From: Ilumatobacter coccineus YM16-304
Lineage (GTDB): Bacteria > Actinomycetota > Acidimicrobiia > Acidimicrobiales > Ilumatobacteraceae
Direction of reading: 5' to 3'
Assembly (NCBI RefSeq): GCF_000348785.1
Contig: NC_020520.1
Span: 2,108,001-2,172,000 of the forward strand
Length of the DNA stretch: 64,000 nt
The position numbers and the translations under genes were made by a program. Of the stretch, positions 32,349 to 41,501 are shown piece after piece. Each line of letters starts with the position of its first letter. Positions within the stretch are counted from its first letter, which is position 1. Below the pieces are notes generated by a model. It searched no databases. It was not told where the DNA came from and saw only the letters and a program-made list of their open reading frames with translations.

Positions 32349-33611
32349 GTGAGTGGCCCCTCGCAGCACCGAACGATCCTGCACGCCGACATGGACGCGT
32401 TCTTCGTGTCGGTCGAGTTGCGTCGGCGGCCTGAGCTGGCCGGTCAACCCGTCGTGGTGGGCGGCACCGGCAACCGCGGCGTCGTCGCCGCGGCGTCATA
32501 CGAAGCGCGTCGGTTCGGGGTGCACTCGGCGCTGCCCTCGTCGGTGGCGAAACGTCGATGCCCTCACGCCGTGTTCCTGCCCGGTGACCACGCCCTCTAC
32601 TCCGAGGTGAGCAAACAGGTCCGCGAGATCTTCGACCGGTTCACGCCCTTGGTCGAGCCGCTCTCGCTCGACGAGGCGTTCCTCGACGTCACCGGCGCGC
32701 TCCGACTCTTCGGCGACGGCCGATCGATCGGACGTCAGATCCGAGCGGCGGTGCGCGACGAACTCGAACTCGGGTGCAGCGTCGGCGTCGCACCCAACAA
32801 GTTCCTCGCGAAGCTCGCATCGGTCGAGGCCAAGCCGATCGCCCACCGAGACCGCATCGAACCGGGCGACGGCGTCACGGTCATCGAACCCGGAACCGAG
32901 CAGGCGTTTCTCGACCCGCTCCCGGTCAAACGGCTGTGGGGCGTGGGCCCGGCCACGCTCGAGAAGCTGCACCGCATCGGCATCGCCAGCGTTGCCGACC
33001 TCCGGCGCGTCGACCTCGCGATTCTGACGACGTCGCTGGGTACGAACCAGGCGCGCCACCTGTCGGCGCTGGCGGCCGGCGCCGACGATCGAGACGTCGA
33101 ACCCGATCGAGATGCGAAGTCGATCGGGCACGAGGAGACCTACCCGGTCGACAAGCACACGCCGCAGGAGGTGCGCCGCGAACTGGTTCGCCTCGTCGAT
33201 GCGGTGACGCAACGGATGAGAAACCAGGGGGTCGGGGCTCGCACCTGGACGCTGAAGGTTCGCTTCGCCGGATTCACGACCATCACGAGATCGATCACGA
33301 CCTCCGACACCGTCGACCAGGCGTACGAGATCATCGACCTCCTCGGGCCGGTGCTCGACGGCATCGATCCGAGCCCCGGCGTCCGCCTCCTCGGCGTGAG
33401 CGGCTCGAACCTCGGTGAACCCGTCGCTCAACTGAGCTTCGACGACATCGCCGTCGACACACCCGACTGGACGGCGACGACCGATGCGCTCGACGAGATT
33501 CGCAGCCGCTTCGGGACCGATGCCATCGGCCCGGCGAGCTCGATCTCACGTGGGCGCATCGACCCGGTGCGGCGCGGCGGGCAACAGTGGGGCCCCGATG
33601 ACCCGTCGTGA
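32349..33611 (+). CDS. dinB: DNA polymerase IV (Y family)
   Basis: About 420 residues. It performs error-prone translesion synthesis. The catalytic motifs HADMDAFFVSVE (start of the palm) and LSLDEAFLDVTG (second acidic pair) are intact. GVAPNKFLAKLAS and the helix-hairpin-helix region LWGVGPATLEKLHRIGI follow, then the little-finger domain. The GTG at 32349 is six bases after CAGACT (32337-32342); a GTG at 32343 is also possible. I see no LexA box. The C-terminus (VRRGGQQWGPDDPS) is long enough for a beta-clamp interaction, but no clear clamp motif can be named. Confidence 0.94.
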   Translation: MSGPSQHRTILHADMDAFFVSVELRRRPELAGQPVVVGGTGNRGVVAAASYEARRFGVHSALPSSVAKRRCPHAVFLPGDHALYSEVSKQVREIFDRFTPLVEPLSLDEAFLDVTGALRLFGDGRSIGRQIRAAVRDELELGCSVGVAPNKFLAKLASVEAKPIAHRDRIEPGDGVTVIEPGTEQAFLDPLPVKRLWGVGPATLEKLHRIGIASVADLRRVDLAILTTSLGTNQARHLSALAAGADDRDVEPDRDAKSIGHEETYPVDKHTPQEVRRELVRLVDAVTQRMRNQGVGARTWTLKVRFAGFTTITRSITTSDTVDQAYEIIDLLGPVLDGIDPSPGVRLLGVSGSNLGEPVAQLSFDDIAVDTPDWTATTDALDEIRSRFGTDAIGPASSISRGRIDPVRRGGQQWGPDDPS

Positions 33612-33747
33612 CGCAGCCGCCCCGGTTGGTGCGGACCGACCGGACAGCGACATGACATGGTGTGGCGAGACGAACGAGTTGCAACGTTTCCGACAGAAGA
33701 TGTTCGGCCGCGTTGAGGAACGCCCGCGGACGTGCGATGATGTAGAA

Positions 33748-34077
33748 GTGCCACTGTCGGAAGACGAACAGCGGATTCTTCGCCAGATCGAAGAAGAACT
33801 GGAGCAGGACCCAACGTTCGCGCAGCGCGGTTACCGCGTCTCGCGTCGTCGCTCGTTCCTGCTCATCGCCGGCCTCGTCGTCGGCCTCGCCGTCACCATC
33901 GGTGGCCTCGCCGTCAGTTTCGTGGTCGCGTTCGTCGGCTTCGTGATCGTGCTCGCCATGGCGGTCATGCTCGAATCCGAGATGCGCCTCATCGGTCGTG
34001 AACGACTCGGCCAACTGCCGATCTCGGCCTGGCTCAGCGGGAACCGTCCCGGTGAGCAGAGCGACGTCCGCGACTGA
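33748..34077 (+). CDS. DUF3040 membrane protein
   Basis: A 109-residue protein starting VPLSEDEQRILRQIEEEL, the hallmark N-terminus of DUF3040, a small actinobacterial family. Two transmembrane segments follow (about 38-58 and 62-80), then a charged C-terminus. Its function is unknown; in many actinobacteria it lies near division or dinB genes, as here. The GTG has GATGAT (33736-33741) six bases upstream. Confidence 0.88.
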   Translation: MPLSEDEQRILRQIEEELEQDPTFAQRGYRVSRRRSFLLIAGLVVGLAVTIGGLAVSFVVAFVGFVIVLAMAVMLESEMRLIGRERLGQLPISAWLSGNRPGEQSDVRD

Positions 34078-34196
34078 GTCGCTCCGTCGTTCCGTCGTTC
34101 CCCCCCCTCCCGGTCGGGCCCAGCCGTTCCGGTCACACGCTCACGAGCACTCGACGCCGAGATCGACGCGTTCGCCCGAGCCCTCGCTGACTGCGG

Positions 34197-36491
34197 TCAC
34201 GCCCAGGTGGTGAAGTACCGGCGAAGCCGGGCGCCGGTCGGCATCGAGTCGGACACCGCCTTCTCGATCTGCCGGCACCACACCGAGCAGTTGCCGATCA
34301 GGGTCGTGCCGTAGGTGCCGTCGGCGCCGAGCGTGTCGGCACCCTCACGGGCATACGTCGCCGCGGTCACCGACTCGGCGAGCGCCGCCATCGGCCGAGC
34401 GGCCATCGGAAAGCCGTCGTGCGTCCGCTGCGCCGTCTCGTCGGGGGTGAGATCGGGCCGGACGTCGACGCCCACCGCCGACACCGCGGCGATCGCCCGC
34501 GCCCAGAGCCGTTGGATCTCGACCGCCGGTTGCTCGTGATGACGCCGCCGGACGCGCCGCGCTACGGCGGGTGCGGCGAGCAGGGCAGCGATGACGAGGA
34601 ACCCGACGAGGAGCCGCCAGGGCGATGACGACGAATCGTCGGGGAGCGGCGCGGCCGTGGTGACCGTCTCGTCCGGAAGGTTCGACGGAAGCGAGTTGCC
34701 GTCGGCGACGGTGGTCGGCGTGGCCCCGCCGCCGAACACGGTGGTCGGGGGAGTGGTCGGCGCCGGAGCCGGCGCGGCGCTGTCGTCGGACGTGTCGGGC
34801 TCGGGGTCGCCACCCGCCGGACCGGTGTCTTGCTGCGGGGCGATACCCGTGTACTCCTCGGCGCCCGGAGCGCCGCGACCGGGCGTCGGCTCGAACGGGA
34901 CCCAGCCCAGACCGTCGAACCACACCTCGGGCCAGGCGTGGGCGTTGCGTCCGAGGACCGAGAACTCGTTGGCGCCGTTGTTCGCCCCCTGCGTGAACCC
35001 GACCGCGACTCGCGACGGAATGCCGACCGCTCGCAGCATCGCGGCGTACGTGCCGGCGAACTGCTCGCAGTACCCGACGCGGTCGTTAAGGAAGTTCTCG
35101 ATCGCGTTGTTGCCGTGCCCCTCCTGGATCTCGAGCGAGTAGGTGAACTCCTCGCGGAACCAGTTCTGCAACGCGAGCGCCGCCTCGTACGGGGTCGTCG
35201 CCGAACCGGTCACCGCGCGGGCGGTGTCGACGACCGACGACGGGAAGTTCTCGGGCAACTCGAGGTAGATCGGATCACCAGGGTCGAGGCTGGAGGCGAC
35301 CGACAGTTGGGCCGACGAGAACCGGGGCGACGCCGACACGATCTCGAACGTGTCGCCCGCCGACAGTTCGTCGCCCGTCTTGACGAGGGTCGCCGCATCG
35401 GCGTTGAAGCGCAGCTCGTCGGATCCGCTGGCCGCGATCGGATCGGCGGCGGCCGGAAGGAGTTGACCGCCGAGCGCCGACACGGTGATGTTCTGACGGA
35501 TCTCGACCGAGCCCGCCGCGGCGACCGACAGTGCGCCGTTCGTCCGTTCGAGTCCGCGTTCGGGAAGGCCCCACGTGCGACCGTCGAACTTCGGGAGTGC
35601 CGACGACCGCCAGTACGAATCGGTCGTGGCCTCGACCACGAACAGTTCGGTCGGCGACTGATTGGTGAGCCGCGACCTGATGTCGACCAGCGGGCTGATG
35701 ACCTCGGTGACGCTGCCGCCGTTGCCGCCCTTGGTCTCGTAGATGGGCTCGGCGTCGGCGCCGGGAATGCGCGGGCCGATGGCGCCGGCGACGACACCGA
35801 CCACCAGCGCGGTCACCACAGCGGCAGGGAGAGCCACACCGATCGTGCGTCGTTTGACGCCGATCGTCGCCGAGCGGGCAGGGGTGTGGTGGGCTCGCAA
35901 CACCACGGTCGCGAGCACGCCGGCGGCGACGAGCACGACGGTGAGTGCGACTCTGCTGCGATCGCTGCCGAGCGCAGCGACGAACACGAACAGCACGCCG
36001 CCAGGCACCAGCGACTCGGCCCGGGCAAAGGCGCGGAACGCGAACGTGTCGGACAGCACGACGGTGGCGGCGACGCCGATCGACGCGAGCACGTCCCACC
36101 CGCCGAGGAACGCGACCGGAGCCACGGCCGTACGGAACTGTTCGCCGACGAGGTCGAGTTCGAGCCGGAACAACTCCCACGTGTCGGACGTGGGCAACAT
36201 CAGCGAGTACGTCGACCGGTAGTACATCGCACCGATCAGCCACACGAGCGCGGCGACGATGATCGGGAACGACGCCCACAGCGGCAGTCGCGCCCGGCGA
36301 AGCACGAGCGACAGCGCGTGACCGGCGATCGCCACGACCGCCAGATTGTCGAAGAAGTCCCAGCCGCTGAACACTCGGGCGAACCCGGCGGCGACGGCGA
36401 GCGAGAACACGGTCAGCGCAGCGCTGGCGACCAGTTCGTCGGCCAACGAATGATCGTCGACGATCTCAGAGGTGACGCGGGGCTCGCTCAT
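34197..36491 (-). CDS. TgpA-like membrane transglutaminase-domain protein (DUF3488 + transglutaminase)
   Basis: A 764-residue protein. The N-terminal part has about seven transmembrane helices in two groups. A large extracytoplasmic region contains a transglutaminase-like domain with the full catalytic triad: Cys in GYCEQFAGT, His in GRNAHAWPEVW, and Asp in WFDGLGWVPFEPTPG. A Pro/Thr-rich linker, one more transmembrane helix (RLLVGFLVIAALLAAPAVA) and a cytoplasmic DUF4129-like tail follow. Such proteins are thought to act on peptides or protein cross-links outside the membrane. It is the last gene of a MoxR-DUF58-transglutaminase operon. The ATG overlaps the DUF58 stop (ATGA). Confidence 0.87.
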   Translation of the reverse strand: MSEPRVTSEIVDDHSLADELVASAALTVFSLAVAAGFARVFSGWDFFDNLAVVAIAGHALSLVLRRARLPLWASFPIIVAALVWLIGAMYYRSTYSLMLPTSDTWELFRLELDLVGEQFRTAVAPVAFLGGWDVLASIGVAATVVLSDTFAFRAFARAESLVPGGVLFVFVAALGSDRSRVALTVVLVAAGVLATVVLRAHHTPARSATIGVKRRTIGVALPAAVVTALVVGVVAGAIGPRIPGADAEPIYETKGGNGGSVTEVISPLVDIRSRLTNQSPTELFVVEATTDSYWRSSALPKFDGRTWGLPERGLERTNGALSVAAAGSVEIRQNITVSALGGQLLPAAADPIAASGSDELRFNADAATLVKTGDELSAGDTFEIVSASPRFSSAQLSVASSLDPGDPIYLELPENFPSSVVDTARAVTGSATTPYEAALALQNWFREEFTYSLEIQEGHGNNAIENFLNDRVGYCEQFAGTYAAMLRAVGIPSRVAVGFTQGANNGANEFSVLGRNAHAWPEVWFDGLGWVPFEPTPGRGAPGAEEYTGIAPQQDTGPAGGDPEPDTSDDSAAPAPAPTTPPTTVFGGGATPTTVADGNSLPSNLPDETVTTAAPLPDDSSSSPWRLLVGFLVIAALLAAPAVARRVRRRHHEQPAVEIQRLWARAIAAVSAVGVDVRPDLTPDETAQRTHDGFPMAARPMAALAESVTAATYAREGADTLGADGTYGTTLIGNCSVWCRQIEKAVSDSMPTGARLRRYFTTWA

Positions 36492-37708
36492 GGTGCCCCA
36501 GATGATGTCGGAGCGGTGAACTGCTCGCCCGGCACGGCACCGGTTGTTTCGTGTCGCTTCCGATGTGCCGCCACGCCCGACCCGCGACCGGTGATCGCCC
36601 GCCACGACGACACCAACTCCGCCTCGGTCCGCGCCGCAGCACCGACCGGACCACGGGGCGCCTCGTCGGTCGTGATCGGCACGACGGTCAGCGTCGGGTC
36701 GACCACCGACGACGCCGCTCGCCAACCGGCCGACCGAGTCGTGCCCGTGACGACGACCAGCAACCCGACGCCTTCGCCCGGATCGCGATCGAGTTGACCG
36801 AACGGTGCGCTCGTCGGCTGGATCTCGGCGAGCAACGCCAGCGCGTGCTCGGCCACGTCGGGGCCGCGCAGGTCGTTGCCGCCGTTGGTGACGAAACGCG
36901 TGGTGAGCCCCGCCGCACCGGCCGACTTGGCCAGGCTGGCCGCAGCGGTGACCCCGCGTTCGAATGACGCCGCATCGGCATACGACGCCAGATCGGCATC
37001 GAACACGATGAGCACACGGCGCAGACCCTCGACCGCATACTCCTTCACCAGCAGCGTCTCGGACCGCGCCGACGCACGCCAGTGGATCGAACGCGGCTCG
37101 TCGCCGTCGGCGTACTCGCGCAGCGAATGGAACTCGCCCGGCCCGAGCCGTCGAGCCGTCGCCATCAACTGGCGGCCGAGCGGACCGCTGCCCAACGTCG
37201 GGATGTCGAGCAGGTGAGCTCGCGGCGCCACCGTGACCGTGTCGGTGCCGGCGACCGGCCGGAACCGTCGAGCGATCCCCAGCGGATCGCGGACCTCACT
37301 CGTGAGCGGGCCGAGGTGCACGAGGCCGCGGGTCGACGTCGGCAGGCGATACCCCGCGCCGGCCTGCGACCGGGCGGCCATCGGCTCGACGCCGAGGCGG
37401 GCAGCGTTCTCGGGCGCATGCGTGCGGCCGATCCGCTCGTGAAGCGTGAAGCGAGTCGAGCGAACGACACCGTGATGGGTGAGTTGCAGATCGACACGAC
37501 CGACATCGCCCGCCACCAGCACCTTCGGATGGATCCAACGCGTGCCCGTGACCGACGGAGCACGAAGCGACACGAACACCAGCGCGACCACGACCGCAGC
37601 CAGGAACCCGGCACCGATCACGAACAACTCGATCACACCGAACATGCGCCCGATGACGAGCGCAGCGACGCCGGCCACCGCGGCGACGATGCCCTGACGC
37701 GTCAGCAC
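36488..37708 (-). CDS. DUF58 family membrane-associated protein
   Basis: About 406 residues. Two transmembrane helices near the N-terminus (AAVAGVAALVIGRM and FVIGAGFLAAVVVAL) are followed by a beta-rich region and a VWA-like C-terminal domain. The DUF58 core motif GPGEFHSLREYADGDEPRSIHW is intact. The GTG at 37708 was chosen because GAGG lies ten bases upstream and family members start close to LTRQG. An ATG at 37831 would overlap the moxR gene. It probably acts as a partner of the MoxR ATPase, as in other operons of this type. Confidence 0.85.
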   Translation of the reverse strand: MLTRQGIVAAVAGVAALVIGRMFGVIELFVIGAGFLAAVVVALVFVSLRAPSVTGTRWIHPKVLVAGDVGRVDLQLTHHGVVRSTRFTLHERIGRTHAPENAARLGVEPMAARSQAGAGYRLPTSTRGLVHLGPLTSEVRDPLGIARRFRPVAGTDTVTVAPRAHLLDIPTLGSGPLGRQLMATARRLGPGEFHSLREYADGDEPRSIHWRASARSETLLVKEYAVEGLRRVLIVFDADLASYADAASFERGVTAAASLAKSAGAAGLTTRFVTNGGNDLRGPDVAEHALALLAEIQPTSAPFGQLDRDPGEGVGLLVVVTGTTRSAGWRAASSVVDPTLTVVPITTDEAPRGPVGAAARTEAELVSSWRAITGRGSGVAAHRKRHETTGAVPGEQFTAPTSSGAP

Positions 37709-37769
37709 GAACGCACCGCCTCGACTCGTTCGATTGAGGACGCCATGGTCGATCGAGACCCGATCGCCG

Positions 37770-38786
37770 TCAGGAACGAGCGACCGGGACGGGAACGGCC
37801 TGGAAGACCTCAAGGATCGCGTCGTCGGCACTCAGCTGGGAACCAGCGTCGTTGCGCATCACGATGCGGTGGCTCAGCGCCGCCACACCCACGGCCTTGA
37901 CGTCGTCGGGCGTCGCGTAGTTGCGGCCGCGAGCAGCAGCGTGAGCGCGAGCGCCCGCAGCGAGTTGCAACGTCGCCCGAGGCGACAATCCGAGCTCGAT
38001 CGACGGATGGCGACGGCTCGCCTCGGAGATGTCGACGAGATACGACTTCAACGCACTCGCCATGTAGACCGACTTGACCGCGTCGATCATCCCGAGGACC
38101 TCCTCGGCCGACACGACAGGGGAGAGGGAACGGATCACGTCGCTCGATCCCTGATCGTCGAGCATCTGCATCTCGGCCGTTCGGCCCGGATACCCGATCG
38201 AGATACGCAACAGGAACCGGTCGAGCTGACTCTCGGGCAGGCGGTAGGTGCCCTCCTGCTCGACCGGGTTCTGCGTGGCGATGACCATGAACGGCGGAGC
38301 GAGCGTACGGCTCTCACCATCGACGGTGACCTGACGCTCCTCCATTGCTTCGAGCAACGCCGACTGCGTCTTCGGCGACGCCCGGTTGATCTCGTCGGCG
38401 AGCAGGATGTTGGCGAACAACGGCCCCGGCTCGAACCGGAACGTCTCGGTCGAGCGCTGATAGATGCTGATGCCGACCAGATCGGTCGGCAGGAGATCGG
38501 GCGTGAACTGCACACGCTTCCACGAACAGTCGACCGACGCCGACAACGCCTTGGCCAGACTCGTCTTGCCCACCCCGGGCACGTCCTCGACGAGCAGATG
38601 GCCTTCGGCCAGCAGACAGATGACCGCCAACTCGATCGCCTCGGGCTTGCCGTGGATCACCTGAGCGATGTTGTCGGTGATCGCCTGGAAGAGGCCGGCA
38701 AAGCCCCGAGGGGCGACGTCGGCCGCCGCTGGACCACCGCCGTTCTGCGGAGAGGTGGCGTCGCCAGCGAAAGTATCCGTCGTCAC
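37770..38786 (-). CDS. MoxR-family AAA+ ATPase
   Basis: A 338-residue AAA+ protein. Walker A is EDVPGVGKTSLAKAL, Walker B is ILLADEINRASPKTQSALLEAM, and sensor 1 is ATQNPVEQEGTYRLPESQLDRF, all typical of MoxR. It is thought to act as a chaperone that assembles or activates VWA-domain proteins such as the DUF58 partner encoded next. The GTG has TAACCT (complement of 38794-38799) seven bases upstream, which makes this the head of the operon. Confidence 0.92.
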   Translation of the reverse strand: MTTDTFAGDATSPQNGGGPAAADVAPRGFAGLFQAITDNIAQVIHGKPEAIELAVICLLAEGHLLVEDVPGVGKTSLAKALSASVDCSWKRVQFTPDLLPTDLVGISIYQRSTETFRFEPGPLFANILLADEINRASPKTQSALLEAMEERQVTVDGESRTLAPPFMVIATQNPVEQEGTYRLPESQLDRFLLRISIGYPGRTAEMQMLDDQGSSDVIRSLSPVVSAEEVLGMIDAVKSVYMASALKSYLVDISEASRRHPSIELGLSPRATLQLAAGARAHAAARGRNYATPDDVKAVGVAALSHRIVMRNDAGSQLSADDAILEVFQAVPVPVARS

Positions 38787-38883
38787 GGTCGGAAGGTTAG
38801 ACGCGAAGTGCCCGGAGATGTCGTCGGCTCACGGTCACCGCCGCATAGGGTTGCCGAACCATGGTGATGCACGGCAGACCAGC

Positions 38884-39834
38884 ATGAGCAGCGACGATCG
38901 CCGAGTCCGCGAGATGACCGACGCCACCCGCCCCACCGACCGATCCGCAGCGCGACCCGACGGGCCCGTGCTCGCCATCGCGATCGAACCGGGCCGACTC
39001 GCCGTCGGACTCGTCGACACCGACGGCAACGTCCTCGTCCGCGACCGCGTGTCGATGCCGACCCGCGACGTGTGGCGTTCGCTCGAGCGACTCGTCCGGC
39101 GCGTGCTCGCCGCTGCCGGATCACCCGACGACTACGTCGCCGTCGGCGTCAGCTGCGTCGGACCCATCGACCTCCAGTCGGGCACGGTGTCGCCACCGCA
39201 CGTGCCGTCGTGGCTCAACTTCGCCATCGTCGAACACGTGGAGGCGCTCACCGGTCGCCCGGTCATCCTCGACAGCGCCGGGGGAGCAGCCGCCGAAGCC
39301 GAACGCTGGCTCGGCGAAGCCACCTCCACCCCGAGCTTCATGGCCATCGTCGCCGACGCCGTCGTCGACTCGGCCGTCGTACTCGGCGGCATCCGTCTCT
39401 CGGGCTCACACGGCAACGCCGGATCGATCGCCCACAGCAACGTCGACCCCGGCGGCCTCGAATGCTGGTGCGGTGCTCGCGGCTGCCTCGACCCCTACCT
39501 CTCGACGATCGCGCTCGAAGCCGAGATGAACCGCCCGCTGCGCCGCGCCAACCCCTCGATCATCGAACGCGCCGGCATGATGCTCGGTCGGGCGATCTCG
39601 TCGACCGCCGCCATGGTCGACATCGACACCGTGTACGTCACCGGCAGCGTCATCGACGCATTCGGCGACGCCGTACTCGACACCTGCCGGCGCGAAATCA
39701 AACAACGCTCACGGCTCGGCTACGTCGCCGACCTCGAACTGATCGAACCGGTCGAACACATCTCGATGCTCGTCCGCGCCGCATCGCTCGCCGTCGGCAC
39801 ACGAGACACCCCAGATCGAGTTACCGATCGGTAA
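38884..39834 (+). CDS. ROK-family protein with degenerate ATP-binding motif
   Basis: A 316-residue protein that keeps the ROK fold markers in the second half: HGNAGSIAHSNVDPGG and the zinc-site CWCGARGCLDPYLS. The N-terminal ATP-phosphate motif, normally DxGGTK, reads AIEPGRLAVGLVD, so the diglycine and lysine are gone. The catalytic region reads ILDSAGGAAAEAE instead of NDxNAAAxxE; one Asp is in register. No helix-turn-helix is present. It may be a non-catalytic sugar sensor. A palindromic operator candidate overlaps its stop codon, just before the acyl-CoA dehydrogenase gene. Confidence 0.75.
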   Translation: MSSDDRRVREMTDATRPTDRSAARPDGPVLAIAIEPGRLAVGLVDTDGNVLVRDRVSMPTRDVWRSLERLVRRVLAAAGSPDDYVAVGVSCVGPIDLQSGTVSPPHVPSWLNFAIVEHVEALTGRPVILDSAGGAAAEAERWLGEATSTPSFMAIVADAVVDSAVVLGGIRLSGSHGNAGSIAHSNVDPGGLECWCGARGCLDPYLSTIALEAEMNRPLRRANPSIIERAGMMLGRAISSTAAMVDIDTVYVTGSVIDAFGDAVLDTCRREIKQRSRLGYVADLELIEPVEHISMLVRAASLAVGTRDTPDRVTDR

Positions 39835-39835
39835 C
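39820..39835. promoter_or_regulatory. 16-bp perfect palindrome, candidate TetR-family operator
   Basis: GTTACCGATCGGTAAC is a perfect inverted repeat. It lies 22 bp before the acyl-CoA dehydrogenase ATG and 9 bp before the TACGGT hexamer at 39845-39850, so a bound repressor would block the promoter. TetR-type regulators often control acyl-CoA dehydrogenases. No TetR gene lies in this window. Confidence 0.6.
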
Positions 39836-39857
39836 GAGGGTTGCTACGGTGGCCGCC

Positions 39858-41078
39858 ATGCAGCCGTCGTACACCGCAGAAGCCGAGGCCTACCGTGAGA
39901 AGGTCCAGGCATTCCTCGCCGAAAAACTCCCGTCCAACTGGGAAGGCACCGGCAAGCTCGAAGGCGAAGAACTCGACGAGTTCATCGCCAACTGGCGCAA
40001 CACCCTCTACGAAGCCCGCTACCTCGCACCCGGCTGGCCCGCCGAGTACGGCGGCGGCGGCCTGACCGCCACCGAACAGGTCATCCTCGCCGAAGAGTTC
40101 ACCAAGGCCGGCGTGCCCAGCGGCGGACCCAACGACGCGTTCAGCATCCAGATGCTCGGCAACACCCTCCTCATGTGGGGCACCGACGAACAGAAGGCCT
40201 ACTACCTGCCCCGCCTCCTCAAAGGCGACGACACCTGGTGCCAGGGCTACTCCGAGCCCGACGCCGGCTCCGACCTCGGCAACGTCGGCCTCCGCGCCGA
40301 ACTCGACGGCGACGAGTGGATCCTCAACGGACAGAAGATCTGGACCTCGGCCGGCCACCTCGCCGACCACATCTTCACGCTCACGCGCACCGATCCCGAC
40401 GGGCCGAAGCACAAGGGCATCTCCTTCATGCTCGTCCCGATGGACCAGCCCGGCATCGAAGTCCGCCCGATCAAGATGATCAGCGGCGACAGCGAATTCA
40501 ACGAAGTGTTCTACACCGACGCCCGCGTCCCGAAAGACAACATCGTCGGCGGCCTCAACAACGGTTGGGCCGTGGCCATGTCGCTCCTCGGATTCGAACG
40601 AGGCGAAGCAGCAGCGACCGCACCCATCCGCTTCGAAGCCGAATTCGACCGCCTCAAGGCCATGGCCCAAGAGCGCGGCGTCACCGACGACCCCAAGATC
40701 CGCCAGAAGCTCGCCTGGTGCCACTCGCAGGTGCGCATCATGAAGTTCAACGGCATGCGCGTGCTCACCCAGTTCCTCGCCGGCCACCACCCCGGACCCG
40801 ACGCCGCGATCGGCAAGCTCTTCTGGAGCGAGTACCACAAGATCGTCACCGAACTCGCCGTCGACATCATGGGCGCCGACGCACTCGTCATCGAAGGACG
40901 CAAGCCGCCGTCATCGTTCGGCGCCGACGACCCCGGCGCACCCAACGTCTCGGGCTCGTGGGTCAACACGTTCCTCAACGCTCGCGCCGGCACCATCTAC
41001 GCCGGCTCCAGCCAGGTGCAGCGCAACATCATCGGCGAGATGATCCTCGGCCTCCCCAAAGAACCCCGGCCGTCATGA
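39858..41078 (+). CDS. Acyl-CoA dehydrogenase
   Basis: A 406-residue flavoprotein of the acyl-CoA dehydrogenase family. It contains the FAD/substrate motifs CQGYSEPDAGSDLGNV and the flavin loop WILNGQKIWTSAGHLADH; AGTIYAGSSQVQRNIIGE near the C-terminus is typical. The long N-terminal segment and size suggest it belongs to the FadE group acting on branched, cyclic or steroid-derived chains; the exact substrate cannot be assigned. The ATG has TACGGT seven bases upstream, just after the palindromic operator candidate. A terminator-like hairpin follows. Confidence 0.92.
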   Translation: MQPSYTAEAEAYREKVQAFLAEKLPSNWEGTGKLEGEELDEFIANWRNTLYEARYLAPGWPAEYGGGGLTATEQVILAEEFTKAGVPSGGPNDAFSIQMLGNTLLMWGTDEQKAYYLPRLLKGDDTWCQGYSEPDAGSDLGNVGLRAELDGDEWILNGQKIWTSAGHLADHIFTLTRTDPDGPKHKGISFMLVPMDQPGIEVRPIKMISGDSEFNEVFYTDARVPKDNIVGGLNNGWAVAMSLLGFERGEAAATAPIRFEAEFDRLKAMAQERGVTDDPKIRQKLAWCHSQVRIMKFNGMRVLTQFLAGHHPGPDAAIGKLFWSEYHKIVTELAVDIMGADALVIEGRKPPSSFGADDPGAPNVSGSWVNTFLNARAGTIYAGSSQVQRNIIGEMILGLPKEPRPS

Positions 41079-41105
41079 CCCGCCCACCCGCCCGCGTCGC
41101 TCCAA

Positions 41106-41127
41106 GCAATCGCCCGGGGGCGATTGC
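41106..41127 (+). terminator. Terminator-like hairpin after the acyl-CoA dehydrogenase gene
   Basis: GCAATCGCCC (41106-41115) pairs perfectly with GGGCGATTGC (41118-41127) around a two-base loop, 27 bases after the stop. A CTTT run follows shortly after. It is a better terminator candidate than most in this window. Confidence 0.6.
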
Positions 41128-41180
41128 GTCGCTTTCAGTGCCTGCGGCGCTGACGACGTGCTGTGATGCAGGCGGTGGCG

Positions 41181-41210
41181 GTGTGGGTGCCGGTGTGGGT
41201 GCCGGTGTGA
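41181..41210 (+). repeat. 12-bp tandem repeat (GTGTGGGTGCCG), two and a half copies
   Basis: Two exact tandem copies of a twelve-base unit and part of a third lie just before the GTG of the next small gene. They may be simple low-complexity DNA. Confidence 0.6.
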
Positions 41211-41220
41211 TGGTGAATTC

Positions 41221-41469
41221 GTGATTCGTGCCGGACTCGCGGTGCTGCGGCGGCCGTCGCTGTGGCCGACCGCGCTTCGCCAGATGCGGCGGACCGCGCC
41301 GCCTGGTTGGTGGAAGCGGCGACCGTTCCTGCCCGTGCCGTCGGGGGAGTACCTGCGGTTCCGGCTGATCACGCAGTACGGCGATCCCGAGCATGCATGG
41401 GAACCCGACGATGTGGTGAACTATCTCCGATGGTGCCGCAACTTCGAGGCGGGGAAATACCCCGGCTGA
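41221..41469 (+). CDS. Small conserved-style protein, unknown function
   Basis: An 82-residue basic protein starting GTG. The sequence RRPSLWPTALRQMRR, then PPGWWKRRPFLPVPSGEYLRFRL and NYLRWCRNFEAGKYPG resembles small proteins of unknown function that occur widely in actinobacteria. Its tryptophans and arginines are in the first half. The gene for an HNH protein starts 32 bp downstream. No domain with a known role is evident. Confidence 0.7.
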   Translation: MIRAGLAVLRRPSLWPTALRQMRRTAPPGWWKRRPFLPVPSGEYLRFRLITQYGDPEHAWEPDDVVNYLRWCRNFEAGKYPG

Positions 41470-41501
41470 CACCGCCAGGAGTGGCTGAGTAGGGTCGCTC
41501 C

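Noticed and set aside
35000-36800. Long plus-strand open frame opposite the transglutaminase gene
   Set aside because: Arg/Asp/Gly-rich translation typical of antisense GC-rich frames; the minus strand encodes clear membrane and catalytic motifs.
41181-41210. 12-bp tandem repeat as a regulatory array
   Set aside because: Only two and a half copies of GTGTGGGTGCCG in a GT-rich stretch, with no palindrome or promoter overlap that suggests binding.
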